Of a stretch of 64,000 nucleotides of DNA, positions 18,222-27,782 are shown one piece after another. The notes under the pieces were generated by a model. That model did not search any database. It was not told the DNA's origin and was given only the letters and a program-made list of their open reading frames with translations. Every line of letters begins with the position of its first letter. The first letter of the stretch is position 1. The stretch comes from G965277745 sp965277745 (lineage in GTDB: Bacteria; Pseudomonadota; Gammaproteobacteria; Cardiobacteriales; Cardiobacteriaceae), in contig OZ255837.1 of NCBI GenBank assembly GCA_965277745.1, forward strand, positions 2,170,001 through 2,234,000, written 5' to 3'. Made by a program: the position numbers and the translations under genes.

Positions 18222-18701
18222 ATGCAATTTAAACAATCACTGATCGACAACAACGCCATCAAACTCCACACTTCGGCCAAGGATTGGCGCAAGGCAATAA
18301 AAATCGGCACCGATATGCTGATCGCCTCGGGAGCCATTCTTCCCTCCTACCATGAGGCCATCATCACTAGCGTCGAGGAATTGGGCCCTTATATCATCAT
18401 TGCCCCGCATCTGGCACTCCCTCATGCCCGTCCGGAAAATGGCGTTCTCAAGACCGCTTTCGCGCTGGTAACGCTTGACAAACCGGTTCATTTCGATGGG
18501 GAAGAAGAACCGGTCGATGTCCTGATCACCCTTGCCGGCAGTTCTTCGAACGCGCATATAGAAGGCCTGATGGAAGTCACGAAAATCCTCGACGACCCGA
18601 ACAGTGAAAGCGGCGTCGATCTCGATAAATTACGTCGTTGTCACAGTAAAGAAGACGTTTTTCGGGTGATCGACACGGTGCTTAGCGCGCAAACGGAGTG
18701 A
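18222..18701 (+). CDS. ulaC: L-ascorbate PTS EIIA component
   Basis: Cytoplasmic phosphocarrier that passes phosphate from HPr to the EIIB part of the permease. The 159 residues show the mannitol/fructose-type EIIA fold with the active His68 in LALPHARPENGV and a second conserved His63. It lies 60 bp after ulaAB with an AAAGGAA ribosome site and is followed by ulaF after 6 bp. Confidence 0.92.
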   Translation: MQFKQSLIDNNAIKLHTSAKDWRKAIKIGTDMLIASGAILPSYHEAIITSVEELGPYIIIAPHLALPHARPENGVLKTAFALVTLDKPVHFDGEEEPVDVLITLAGSSSNAHIEGLMEVTKILDDPNSESGVDLDKLRRCHSKEDVFRVIDTVLSAQTE

Positions 18702-18707
18702 GAACAA

Positions 18708-19400
18708 ATGTATGACGAGTTGAAACAGCGGGTACTGCAAGCCAATCTACAGTTGCCGCAATATGGCTTGGTCACCTTTACCTGGGGAAACGTCTCCGAA
18801 ATCGACCATGACCTGGGCGTGCTGGCGATAAAACCTTCGGGCGTCGAATACGAGACGATGGGTATCAAGGATATCGTCGTCGTCGATCTCGATGGCCAGA
18901 TTGTGGAAGGCAAACGCAATCCCTCGAGCGATACCGCGACCCATATCGAACTTTACAAGGCGTTTGCGATGGTCGGCGGAATCGTCCACACCCATTCGCG
19001 CAACGCGACAAGCTGGGCGCAGGCGGAAATCGATATTCCGGCACTTGGCACGACACACGCCGACTACTTCTATGGAGACATCCCCTGTACCCGTCGCTTG
19101 TCCACACAGGAAATCGCCGATCAATATGAAAAAAACACGGGACTTGTGATCGTTGAAGAATACAAACGGCGCGCACTCGATCCAATGGCGGTACCGGGGG
19201 TTATCGTAGCCGGCCACGCGCCGTTTATCTGGGGTGTCGACGCCGCCGATGCCGTGCACAATGCCGTCGTATTGGAAGAAATTTCGGCCATGGCGCTGGC
19301 GACACGTTCACTGAACAGGGAAATCAAGATACAACCGGAATTGGCGGAGAAACATTATCGGCGCAAACACGGCAAAACCGCTTACTATGGTCAGAAATGA
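18708..19400 (+). CDS. ulaF: L-ribulose-5-phosphate 4-epimerase
   Basis: Converts L-ribulose 5-phosphate to D-xylulose 5-phosphate, the last step of the ascorbate pathway into the pentose phosphate cycle. It belongs to the class II aldolase fold. The zinc ligands are visible as HTHSRNATSWAQ (about residues 94-105) and in VAGHAPFIWG (about residue 168), and the phosphate site as KPSGVEYETM and GNVS. At 230 residues it is typical. The stop overlaps the next start by 4 bp (ATGA). Confidence 0.93.
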   Translation: MYDELKQRVLQANLQLPQYGLVTFTWGNVSEIDHDLGVLAIKPSGVEYETMGIKDIVVVDLDGQIVEGKRNPSSDTATHIELYKAFAMVGGIVHTHSRNATSWAQAEIDIPALGTTHADYFYGDIPCTRRLSTQEIADQYEKNTGLVIVEEYKRRALDPMAVPGVIVAGHAPFIWGVDAADAVHNAVVLEEISAMALATRSLNREIKIQPELAEKHYRRKHGKTAYYGQK

Positions 19401-20233
19401 CGAAATATAAAGTACTCGCCCTGGACTTGGACGGCACCGTACTCACCGATCGGCAAACGATCGAGCCACAGCTAAAACAGGCGATACGAAAAGCCGGACG
19501 GCATTGCCATGTGGTGATCGCGACCGGGCGCCATCACACGGCAGCACGCCCCTATCACGACGAACTCGACCTGAACACCCCGATCATCTGTTGCAATGGG
19601 ACGTATCTTTACGACTACCATCGTGAAACCGTCGCCAAAGCAAACGCGATCGCCAAGCAGGACGCCCTGGATTTCCTCGCCCTGGCCGACAAGTTCGCGG
19701 TCAAACCAGCTGTCTATGTAAAAGAAGCGATGGTTTACGCCAAATCGAAGCCCGCCGCTTATCTCCAGGCCATGGAAAAATGGGCGGAGGCGCTGCCACG
19801 GAAGCGGCGACCGACCATCTACGCGGTCGATTCTTTACGCGATCTCCTCGCGCAAACGGACTTTGTTTTAAAATTCGTCATCGAAGGACCGTCGCGTTCG
19901 CTCGCCTCTTTGCTTGAAAACGAGTGGGTGAGGCGGCATTTCAACGGAGAACGCTCTTGGTCCAATCGCATCGACTTCGCCGCCAAGGGCAACAGTAAAG
20001 GGAAACGACTTTGCGAATACGTTCGCGTTCTCGGCTGTCACCGCGATCACGTCCTCGCCGTGGGCGACAACCACAACGACACCTCCATGCTTCGTTACGC
20101 GGGACTCGGGGTCGCCATGGGCAACGCCGATGATGCGGTCAAGTCGCAGGCCGACGCAGTATGCGCGACGGACAACAATGGAAACGGACTGGCGCGCCTG
20201 ATACAGGAAAACATTCTCGGAGAAAATTCATGA
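19397..20233 (+). CDS. HAD-superfamily (Cof-type) sugar phosphatase inside the ula operon
   Basis: A 278-residue HAD hydrolase of the Cof/YidA class. Motif I is DLDGTVLTD (residues 10-18), motif II is VIATGRHH, and the motif III/IV region is KGNSKG and GDNHNDTSML (about residue 225). Such enzymes dephosphorylate sugar phosphates. It is coupled by ATGA overlaps to ulaF before it and ulaD after it, so it belongs to the ascorbate operon. The E. coli ula operon has no such gene. A role in removing toxic phosphorylated side products is inference. Confidence 0.85.
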   Translation: MTKYKVLALDLDGTVLTDRQTIEPQLKQAIRKAGRHCHVVIATGRHHTAARPYHDELDLNTPIICCNGTYLYDYHRETVAKANAIAKQDALDFLALADKFAVKPAVYVKEAMVYAKSKPAAYLQAMEKWAEALPRKRRPTIYAVDSLRDLLAQTDFVLKFVIEGPSRSLASLLENEWVRRHFNGERSWSNRIDFAAKGNSKGKRLCEYVRVLGCHRDHVLAVGDNHNDTSMLRYAGLGVAMGNADDAVKSQADAVCATDNNGNGLARLIQENILGENS

Positions 20234-20877
20234 CCAAACCGATGCTGCAGATCGCCCTCGATCAAACCCGTTTGGCGAAAGCCATTGCCGTCGCGGAGAA
20301 CATTCACGACTTTGTCGATGTCATTGAAATCGGCACGATTCTCGCGTTTGCGGAAGGGATGAACGCCGTCTCCACCCTACGCGCCAATCATCCCGAACAT
20401 ATCCTGGTGTGCGACATGAAAACCACCGATGGCGGCGCCATTCTGGCGCGCATGGCATTTTCAGCCGGTGCCGATTGGCTGACCGTTTCGGCGGCCGCTC
20501 ATCTTGCGACGATCACCGCTTGTAAAAAAGTCGCGGACGAATCGGGCGGCGAAATTCAGATAGAAATCTACGGCAACTGGACCATGGCCGACGCCCAAGC
20601 CTGGGTGGATCTCGGCGTGACTCAGGCGATTTATCACCGTTCCCGGGACGCGGAACTTTCCGGCGTCGGCTGGACACAAGCCGATCTCGACAAGATGCGT
20701 GCGCTCTCGGCGCTGGGCCTGAAACTCTCGATTACCGGGGGGATTGTACCTGAAGACATTTCCTTGTTTGCCGGGATCGAGGTGAAAACCTTCATTGCCG
20801 GACGCGCCCTCGCCGGAGACAGCGGAAAAGAGACCGCCCTTGCCTTGCGCGGACAAATCGATCGCTTCTGGCATTGA
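20230..20877 (+). CDS. ulaD: 3-keto-L-gulonate-6-phosphate decarboxylase
   Basis: Decarboxylates 3-keto-L-gulonate 6-phosphate to L-xylulose 5-phosphate using Mg2+. The 215-residue orotidine-decarboxylase-fold protein shows MLQIALDQT, the catalytic/metal segment DMKTTDGGAILARMAF (about residue 60) and ITGGIVPED (phosphate binding, about residue 170). The ATG at 20230 has a GGAG ribosome site and overlaps the previous stop (ATGA). The open frame extends 23 codons upstream, but those lie inside the HAD gene. Confidence 0.93.
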   Translation: MTKPMLQIALDQTRLAKAIAVAENIHDFVDVIEIGTILAFAEGMNAVSTLRANHPEHILVCDMKTTDGGAILARMAFSAGADWLTVSAAAHLATITACKKVADESGGEIQIEIYGNWTMADAQAWVDLGVTQAIYHRSRDAELSGVGWTQADLDKMRALSALGLKLSITGGIVPEDISLFAGIEVKTFIAGRALAGDSGKETALALRGQIDRFWH

Positions 20878-20894
20878 CGCGCAGGATTTCCCCT

Positions 20895-21776
20895 ATGTAT
20901 CGAACCTTGCAACGCCATCGTATCGGCCTTTATGAAAAAGCGCTACCGAGTGCATTCGGTTGGGAAGAAAAAATCGTAACCGCGAAACAATTGGGCTTCG
21001 ACTTCCTCGAACTCTCGGTAGACGAATCCGATGATCGCCGCCGGCGGCTGGATTGGGACGACGAAACCATTTACGCGCTGCGTCGTCTGTGCGAACGTCA
21101 TCGCTTGCCATTGCAGTCGCTCTGCCTGAGCGCGCACCGCAAATTTCCCTTTGGCTCCGCCGACGCAAAAGTGCGCGAGCAGGCCCTCACGCACATGGAA
21201 AAAGCCATCACCCTTTCCTATAAACTCGGGATTCGCACCATCCAGCTTGCCGGTTACGATGTCTACTACGAGCCGTCCGACCAAGAAACGCATCGCCGCT
21301 TCGTATCCGGCATGCGGCAAGCGGCGAAACTCGCCGAACGGGCCGGGGTAATGCTCGCGGTGGAAATCATGGATACCCGCTACTTGAATTCGCTGAGTAA
21401 ATTTGAAATATTGAACAGAAAAATCGACTCGCCTTACTTCACGGCCTATCCCGATGTCGGTAACATTTCCGCTTGGAATGACGATATCCGCACCGAACTG
21501 CAACTCGGCAAACCGCATATCAGCCAAATTCACCTGAAAGACACCCGTCGAGTAAGCGAAGACTTTCCGGGACAATTTCGCGATCTGGTCATTGGCGAGG
21601 GAGAGGTCGACTTCGAAGCCATCTTCCGCACCCTCAAGGCAATGGACTGTTTCGTCCCCCTGGTGATTGAAATGTGGGCAAAAGACGAACACTGGAAAGA
21701 AAATATTCTTCTCGCACAACAGCGGCTCAACCGCGTTTGCGAAACAGTCGCGCTGCCCCAACTGTTTGCCACCTGA
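20895..21776 (+). CDS. ulaE: L-xylulose-5-phosphate 3-epimerase
   Basis: Converts L-xylulose 5-phosphate to L-ribulose 5-phosphate, between UlaD and UlaF. It is a 293-residue TIM-barrel protein of the AP-endonuclease-2/xylose-isomerase-like family: IGLYEKALP at the N-terminus, FLELSVDE, LCLSAHRKFPFGS, then metal-site segments VEIMDTRYLNS, AYPDVGN, QIHLKDT and GEGEVDF. The ATG at 20895 follows AGGA. It is the last gene of the operon, convergent with rarA. Confidence 0.93.
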   Translation: MYRTLQRHRIGLYEKALPSAFGWEEKIVTAKQLGFDFLELSVDESDDRRRRLDWDDETIYALRRLCERHRLPLQSLCLSAHRKFPFGSADAKVREQALTHMEKAITLSYKLGIRTIQLAGYDVYYEPSDQETHRRFVSGMRQAAKLAERAGVMLAVEIMDTRYLNSLSKFEILNRKIDSPYFTAYPDVGNISAWNDDIRTELQLGKPHISQIHLKDTRRVSEDFPGQFRDLVIGEGEVDFEAIFRTLKAMDCFVPLVIEMWAKDEHWKENILLAQQRLNRVCETVALPQLFAT

Positions 21777-21912
21777 GGAAATCTGCCAACCCCTGCCGAA
21801 TTGCGCGATTATGATGCCCCTTCTTCAGCAAAAACAGGCGTAACGACGCGCTAAGAAAAGGCCTTTTCCCAACGAGCGGCCGCGTACGGAAATGACGTCA
21901 CGTTTATCTCCT

Positions 21913-23238
21913 TCAACCGTTGTCGATGGGATTGTCGCCTTCCGCTTGCCGATCCCATCGACGCAGCATCTCCAGCTTGTCCGCCAGCTTTTTCTCGAAG
22001 CCACGACGGTTCGGTGCGTAAAATCGCACTTCCGCCATTTCCGCCGGCAAATAGCTCTGCCCCGGCGCATAGGCGTGCGCCTCATCATGCACATAGCGAT
22101 AAGCGGCGCAATAGCCTTGCGCCTTGTGCCATTTCGTCGGCGCGTTACGCAGATGCAGCGGTACCGGATGGGCCGGATGGCTGCGTACGTAGGAAAACGC
22201 CCGCTCCATCGCAAGATAAGAGGCGTTACTTTTTGGCGCCATCGCCAAATAGGTAATACATTGTGCGATCGCCAGATAGCCCTCCGGCGCGCCGAGCCGT
22301 TCGAAACTCCGATAGGTGTCGATCGCCAGAGAGAGGGCATTCGGATCGGCATTGCCGATATCCTCGCTTGCCATGCACAGCATGCGCCGGCAGATCGTCA
22401 GCGGATCGGCGCCACCGTCCACCATCCGGGCGAACCAATACATGGCACCATCGGCATTGCTGCCACGCAACGATTTGTGAAAGGCGGAAAGCAACTCGTG
22501 GAACCAGTCGCCCTGTTTGTCCATCGCTTTCGGCTGCTCGATCAGCACCTGTGCCAACGCCGCTTGTGAATCGATACCGCCGGTGACGAGCAGCACCCAC
22601 TCTTCAAGCCAACCGAGCGCGCGGCGGGCATCTCCACCCGCCTGGTAAGCAATCGTCGCCAAGACATCGTTATCGCCAAGCGCTTCTTGACCGAGCAGCG
22701 CCAACCCCTTTCGCAGTGTCTGCAACAACGCCTTTTCATCAAGCGGAGACAAGCGAAAGACATGCAGTCTCGAGAGTAAGGCGTTGTTAAGGTGAAAGGC
22801 CGGATTTTCCGTGGTCGCGCCGATCAGGAGGAGCGTGCCGTCTTCCACATAGGGCAGGAAAGCGTCCTGCTGCGCCTTGTTGAAACGATGAATTTCGTCG
22901 ACAAAAAGCATCGTGTGACGTCCGATTGCGTGGTTTTTCATTGCCTGCTCAGCCGTCTCGCGGATTTCTTTCACACCGGAGAACACCGCCGACAGGCGGA
23001 TGAACGCAGCCGCGAACTTTTCCGCGAGAATCAACGCGAGCGTCGTCTTGCCACAACCAGGCGGTCCCCAAAGTAACATGGAAAAGGGCGCATTCTCGAT
23101 CACGGAAAACGCAAGTGGTGTGCCGGAGCCGACGATATGTTCTTGTCCGACGTAATCGTCCAGTGTTTTTGGGCGCAAGCGCTCGGCAAGCGGCGTGACG
23201 CGCCGCGAAGAAAAAAGGGAGTCCTGCTGCGCTGCCAC
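21913..23238 (-). CDS. rarA: Replication-associated recombination protein A (AAA+ ATPase)
   Basis: Clamp-loader-like ATPase that acts at stalled replication forks (RarA/MgsA). Seen are ERLRPKTLDDYVGQEHI at the N-terminus, Walker A GPPGCGKTTLA (about residue 55), Walker B LFVDEIHRFNKAQQD, sensor GATTENPAFHLN and the C-terminal tetramerisation part. The GTG at 23238 shares its G with the lolA stop (TAGTG) and gives 441 residues, close to E. coli RarA (447). The open frame runs further upstream only because lolA lacks stops in that frame. Confidence 0.94.
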   Translation of the reverse strand: MAAQQDSLFSSRRVTPLAERLRPKTLDDYVGQEHIVGSGTPLAFSVIENAPFSMLLWGPPGCGKTTLALILAEKFAAAFIRLSAVFSGVKEIRETAEQAMKNHAIGRHTMLFVDEIHRFNKAQQDAFLPYVEDGTLLLIGATTENPAFHLNNALLSRLHVFRLSPLDEKALLQTLRKGLALLGQEALGDNDVLATIAYQAGGDARRALGWLEEWVLLVTGGIDSQAALAQVLIEQPKAMDKQGDWFHELLSAFHKSLRGSNADGAMYWFARMVDGGADPLTICRRMLCMASEDIGNADPNALSLAIDTYRSFERLGAPEGYLAIAQCITYLAMAPKSNASYLAMERAFSYVRSHPAHPVPLHLRNAPTKWHKAQGYCAAYRYVHDEAHAYAPGQSYLPAEMAEVRFYAPNRRGFEKKLADKLEMLRRWDRQAEGDNPIDNG

Positions 23239-23960
23239 TAGGGGCCGGCATCGCCGACGACATCGACGCCCTGCGGCGGCGTGAAGACAAAACGGGCAGC
23301 GGGAATGCCCGCATTGCGTTGTAGATCGTTGAAAACAATGACCGTTTGCTGGCCGCGTCCGCCATCCACCATCATCGCGCCGAGATTCCCCTTTTCGATC
23401 ACAACCCACACCGCATCGTACCCCTCCCGCTCGTTTTTCGGCGTAAGGCGATAAATTCGTCCGTTCTCGCCGTACCCCCGCAGTACCTCTGGAGTCTTGT
23501 CAAATGCCTGTTCCCGAATGAGAAACGCTTCATCAAGGGCGATTTCCCCGGAAAGAACCTGAATCGCCACGGCGCCGACCAGTTCTTCACGTGGGCGCAC
23601 ACTGATCTGTTCGAGATCGAGATCATAATGATAGACGGCCTTGCCGTCGCTGATGATTTTCTGATGATCCGGACGCCGGTAATCCCAGTAGAATTTTCCC
23701 GGACGCGTGAGCCATACTTCTCCGCTGCTCGTTTCTTCGCCGCGATGGGAATACACCTTCTGAGTGAAGGCGGCATGCAAATCGCGCGTGTCCCGGAAAT
23801 AGACGGTAAGATTGCTTGCCGCGGCAGGAATCGGTGCCGCGACTTGTCCCGCATCGCCGCCATTTGTCGCATCTTTCCACTCGCTATGAGGAAATGACCA
23901 AGCCAAACCCAACTCACACAAGGCGAGCGCGAAAACAGCAAACAATAACTGAATTTTCAT
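23238..23960 (-). CDS. lolA: Outer-membrane lipoprotein carrier protein
   Basis: Periplasmic chaperone that takes lipoproteins from LolCDE to LolB. The start at 23960 follows AGGAC and opens a signal peptide (MKIQLLFAVFALALCELGLAWS). An Ala/Pro/Gly-rich segment of about 30 residues precedes the conserved HAAFTQKVYS, LTRPGKFYWDY, ISDGKAVYHYD and FTPPQGVDV. Length is 240 residues against about 203 in E. coli, the excess lying in that low-complexity N-terminal part. ftsK-lolA-rarA is a common gammaproteobacterial order. Confidence 0.92.
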   Translation of the reverse strand: MKIQLLFAVFALALCELGLAWSFPHSEWKDATNGGDAGQVAAPIPAAASNLTVYFRDTRDLHAAFTQKVYSHRGEETSSGEVWLTRPGKFYWDYRRPDHQKIISDGKAVYHYDLDLEQISVRPREELVGAVAIQVLSGEIALDEAFLIREQAFDKTPEVLRGYGENGRIYRLTPKNEREGYDAVWVVIEKGNLGAMMVDGGRGQQTVIVFNDLQRNAGIPAARFVFTPPQGVDVVGDAGP

Positions 23961-24041
23961 GGGTATCGTCCTTTTCTTTGTTGCGCTGCCCGCATCGTGA
24001 CCCTGCCGAGAGCACACCGAAACGGAAAAGACACGCTGCCG

Positions 24042-26747
24042 TCAACGTGCAAGATCATCTTCGTTACCACCGACGAGCACCCGACGGCTGCCGCGATCCG
24101 GCGCGGAAACGATGCCCGCGCGTTCCATCGCCTCGATAATTCGCGCCGAACGATTATAGCCGATGGCGAGCCGTCGTTGCAGCCAGGAAATCGATGCTTT
24201 GCCATTTTCGATCACCATCTGACAGGCCTCGTCGTAGAGCGGATCCGCTTCTGGATCATCGGATTTCTCATTCGCACCGAACGCCCCCATCGCCGATGAA
24301 GGCACAGAATTGGTAATGCTTTCCTCATACTCCGGTTCCCCTTGCGATTTCAGGTAAGTGGTCAAGGCGTCCACTTCCCCATCCTCGATGAAGGCACCAT
24401 GCACGCGCTGCGGCGCGGCGCTTCCCGGCGGAACAAAAAGACCATCCCCATAGCCGAGCAACGCTTCGGCGCCCTGCTGATCGATAATTGTCCGCGAATC
24501 GATCTTCGAGGAAACCTGAAAGGCAAGCCGCGTCGGCACATTCGCCTTGATCAGCCCGGTAATCACATCCACCGACGGGCGTTGCGTGGCGAGAATCAGG
24601 TGAATTCCCGCCGCGCGCGCCTTCTGGGCGATGCGCGCGATCAACTCCTCGACTTTTTTACCGACCGCCATCATCATGTCGGCAAGCTCATCGATGACGA
24701 TGACGATATACGGCAGTGTCTCGATCTGCGGTGCCTGATTGGCAAGCCCCGGATGCTCTTCAGGACGCCACAAAGGATCCTTTATAGGCCCGCCTTCGGC
24801 CTGCAATTGGCGAATCGTCTGATTGAAGCCGGAAAGATTGCGCACCTTGAAGGCCGCCATCAACTGATAACGCCGTTCCATTTCCGCGACTGCCCAACGT
24901 AAGGCGTTCTCCGCGTCGTTCATGTCGGTGACCACCGGCGTCAGAAGATGCGGAATATCCTCATACATGCTCATTTCGAGCATCTTCGGATCGACGAGAA
25001 TCAGGCGCAGTTCTTGTGGTGTCGCTTTGTAGAGCATGCTCGCAAGCATCACGTTGATCGCCACCGATTTACCTGAACCGGTCGTTCCGGCAACGAGAAG
25101 ATGGGGCATCTTGGCCAGATTGGCGACCACCGGTGAACCTGCAATATCGGCACCGAGAACCAGCGTCAACGGAGATTTTTGCCCTTGATACGCCTCGGAT
25201 TCGAGAACTCCGCGCAACGGCACGATTTCCCGCTTACGGTTGGGAATTTCCAGGCCGATATAGGGTTTGCCTGGAATTACTTCGACCACACGCACACTGC
25301 GCACCGCGAGCGAACGCGCCAAGTCCTTGTCGAGATTGGAAATCTGGCTGACCTTGATCCCCGGTGCCAAATCCAGTTCAAGACGGGTGACCACCGGGCC
25401 GACCTCGACGTTCACCACTCTGGCGTCGAGACGGTAGTTTTTCAACGCTTCCTCGACTTTCGCCGCCATCGCATCAAGTTCTTCATCTTGATAATCGGTC
25501 TGACTCGGTGGACTTGTCTGAAGCAGGGTAAGCGGTGGCAATTGATACACTTTCTCCGGCTTCCGATCGAAACCGGTAACCCCCTTACCGAGCCGCACTT
25601 TCAGAGGGGCACCGCGCGCGTTATCGTTTCCCGACAACGCGCCATCGTTTTCGTCATCCTCATCGCCCTGGATTGCGGAGAGGGCATGATCTTCCGGTGC
25701 CGGCTCGCGGGCGGCGAAGAGGAACTGCGAAGGCTTCTCCCGCTCCTGCAAAGCTTCTTCAGCGCCAGCATCGAAGGCGGCAAAGGAATGATCCGCAGAT
25801 TCACCTGTCGCCGGATCCTCCGCTTGACAAGAAGCAGTTTCGTCAAGCCAAACCTCTTCCTCCTGCGCAAGGCGCAGCACGGGTTCACGCTTGTACTGCG
25901 ACCAAGGCAGATCCGTCTCCGACAGGGGCTTTTTGCCCTCATGGTATGGACGGTTTTCGCGATCACCATTCAAAGGCAGCGCATCACAAAGTGAAGTTTC
26001 GTCGTCTAGGGGATTTTCTTCTTCCGGCAAGGGTGTGGAAGCGAACGTTCCAAGACGCCCGCGCAATGCGTTGCGCCGCTGCTTTGGATCCGCTTCGGTC
26101 GCTACGGTTCTTTCCGCAGGCATCGGCGCTTTGCCATCAAGCTTTCCTATCAAGCGGAGAAGACCATGATAAACCAAAAAGCCAATCCGTTCGAAAAGCT
26201 TCAGCCAATTCCATTCGAAAAGCAGTGTCGAACCGATCAAGAACAATACCGTGTAAACCCCCATCACGATCGGCACCGACCAAAACTTCAGTAATTCGAT
26301 GCTGATTCTCTGCCCGATCACGCCCCCGGCCGTCACCGCCCAAGAATTGATCCGCAGCGGCCAGTGAAAAGCGAAAATACCGCACAATGCCAGCGTCGAA
26401 ACCACAAGCCCCAATGTCTTCCACACCATCAACTCCGCATCGACGTATTCGCGCTTGACACTTTGCCAACCGATAAACACCACCCCGAACGGCAGCAGAT
26501 ACGCCGCGTAGCCGAGCAGCGAAATGAGCACATCCGCCGCATATGCCCCCGGAACGCCAAGCCAATGTCGGACCTGCTCGGTGCTATCGGAGCTCGTCCA
26601 GGCGGGATCGCTCGCTCGATAGCCCAAAAGTAGCGCCAGAATGAATACGGCCAGCAGGACCGAAAGAAGAAACCACAAATCGGTCAACCCGCGACGCAGA
26701 GGGATTACCCAGTTGGAAGAAACAGGGAATTTACGCATAAAGACCAT
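24042..26747 (-). CDS. ftsK: DNA translocase FtsK
   Basis: Septum-bound DNA pump that resolves chromosome dimers with XerCD. Residues 1-200 have four or five membrane helices. About 220-440 is an acidic low-complexity linker, much shorter than in E. coli, so the protein is about 900 residues. The motor follows: Walker A AGTTGSGKSVAINVM, Walker B IVIVIDELADMMM, ATQRPSVDVITGLIKAN. The C-terminal winged-helix gamma domain (DPLYDEACQMVIENGKASIS) reads orientation sequences. The start is uncertain: ATGs at 26747 and 26738 and a GTG at 26804 are all possible, and none has a strong ribosome site. Confidence 0.94.
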   Translation of the reverse strand: MVFMRKFPVSSNWVIPLRRGLTDLWFLLSVLLAVFILALLLGYRASDPAWTSSDSTEQVRHWLGVPGAYAADVLISLLGYAAYLLPFGVVFIGWQSVKREYVDAELMVWKTLGLVVSTLALCGIFAFHWPLRINSWAVTAGGVIGQRISIELLKFWSVPIVMGVYTVLFLIGSTLLFEWNWLKLFERIGFLVYHGLLRLIGKLDGKAPMPAERTVATEADPKQRRNALRGRLGTFASTPLPEEENPLDDETSLCDALPLNGDRENRPYHEGKKPLSETDLPWSQYKREPVLRLAQEEEVWLDETASCQAEDPATGESADHSFAAFDAGAEEALQEREKPSQFLFAAREPAPEDHALSAIQGDEDDENDGALSGNDNARGAPLKVRLGKGVTGFDRKPEKVYQLPPLTLLQTSPPSQTDYQDEELDAMAAKVEEALKNYRLDARVVNVEVGPVVTRLELDLAPGIKVSQISNLDKDLARSLAVRSVRVVEVIPGKPYIGLEIPNRKREIVPLRGVLESEAYQGQKSPLTLVLGADIAGSPVVANLAKMPHLLVAGTTGSGKSVAINVMLASMLYKATPQELRLILVDPKMLEMSMYEDIPHLLTPVVTDMNDAENALRWAVAEMERRYQLMAAFKVRNLSGFNQTIRQLQAEGGPIKDPLWRPEEHPGLANQAPQIETLPYIVIVIDELADMMMAVGKKVEELIARIAQKARAAGIHLILATQRPSVDVITGLIKANVPTRLAFQVSSKIDSRTIIDQQGAEALLGYGDGLFVPPGSAAPQRVHGAFIEDGEVDALTTYLKSQGEPEYEESITNSVPSSAMGAFGANEKSDDPEADPLYDEACQMVIENGKASISWLQRRLAIGYNRSARIIEAMERAGIVSAPDRGSRRVLVGGNEDDLAR

Positions 26748-26816
26748 ACTTTGGTGAACTTGCTGCAAAGGCGGTATTGTAAGGAATTTACCCGCCACTT
26801 GCACTCTTCTCGGCGC

Positions 26817-27782
26817 TCAACGTCGTCTGGCAAGGACAATCACACGGCGGGGCGGTGTTGCCGACATCTTCCCGGCTGCCGAAGCGGTGAGAAATTCGCC
26901 GAGTGAAGAGTTGGTCATCCAGCGGGTGCGCCGTTGTTCTCGCGTCGTCGTTTGCACCGCCTCGCCGACCCATTCGACACGGAAACCGAGGCGCGAAAGC
27001 CAGCGACACAAGGCATCCAAGCTTGGTAGAAACCAGACGTTACGCATCCCCACATAACGCCCTTTCGGCAGATAGACCGTCCGCGCATCCCCTTCCACCA
27101 CCAGTGTTTCGAGCGCTAGCATACCGCCGGGTGCGATCGTCTCGCGCAACTTGTCAAGGAAGTCGAGCGGATCGCGGCGATGATAGAGCACACCTAGGCA
27201 TAGCGTGACGGGAAAGCCGCCAAGCGGCAGGCTGGACAACGTCGTCGGTAGGAAAACCGCCTGTTCGGCACGCAGGAAGCGTTGCAATGCGAGAAACTGC
27301 GCGAAATAAAGCCACGAAGGATCAAGTCCGAGCGCAAGACGTGCGCCGCTGCCAAGCAAGCGATAGAGAAAATAGCCGTTACCGGCGCCGACATCGAGCA
27401 CTGCTTTTCCCGCCACTTCGAGGCCGGCATCGAGCAATCGACGATACTTCCAGTCACTACGCCACTCACTATCAAGGGAAATACCGCACAGATAAAACGG
27501 CCCTTTGCGCCATGGCATCAACTCGGCAAGCTGCGCCTCGACCCTAACCCGGCGATCCGGAGGTAAATCTCCTTCGGCGCAGACCGCGGCACGATCGAAG
27601 TGTACACAAACGTCATCCGGTAGTTCCCTTGCAAGACGCTCGATAACCATAAGCCAGTGGGGAAAACGTCCGTGGCATTTTTCCTGTTCACGCCGCAGAA
27701 TCGCCCTAGCGTCCGGCACCGTCTTCGCGAGCGCCGGTAATTGCGTGCAAAAAAGCCGCCACTGCTGTAAAGAAGGCGTCAT
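26817..27782 (-). CDS. cmoB: tRNA U34 carboxymethyltransferase
   Basis: Uses carboxy-S-adenosylmethionine to make 5-oxyacetyluridine (cmo5U) at the wobble base of tRNAs. The 321 residues match the family (323 in E. coli). The methyltransferase motif I is AVLDVGAGNGYFLYRLL (about residue 125), with FYLCGISLDSEWRSDWKY before it and LCLGVLYHRRDPLDFL after it. Its ATG overlaps the cmoA stop by 4 bp, so the two enzymes of this modification are translationally coupled. Confidence 0.94.
   Translation of the reverse strand: MTPSLQQWRLFCTQLPALAKTVPDARAILRREQEKCHGRFPHWLMVIERLARELPDDVCVHFDRAAVCAEGDLPPDRRVRVEAQLAELMPWRKGPFYLCGISLDSEWRSDWKYRRLLDAGLEVAGKAVLDVGAGNGYFLYRLLGSGARLALGLDPSWLYFAQFLALQRFLRAEQAVFLPTTLSSLPLGGFPVTLCLGVLYHRRDPLDFLDKLRETIAPGGMLALETLVVEGDARTVYLPKGRYVGMRNVWFLPSLDALCRWLSRLGFRVEWVGEAVQTTTREQRRTRWMTNSSLGEFLTASAAGKMSATPPRRVIVLARRR

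Noticed and set aside
24042..26804. CRISPR array or repeat region within the ftsK linker
   Set aside because: The low-complexity acidic linker shows no regularly spaced identical repeats; it is coding and typical of FtsK.
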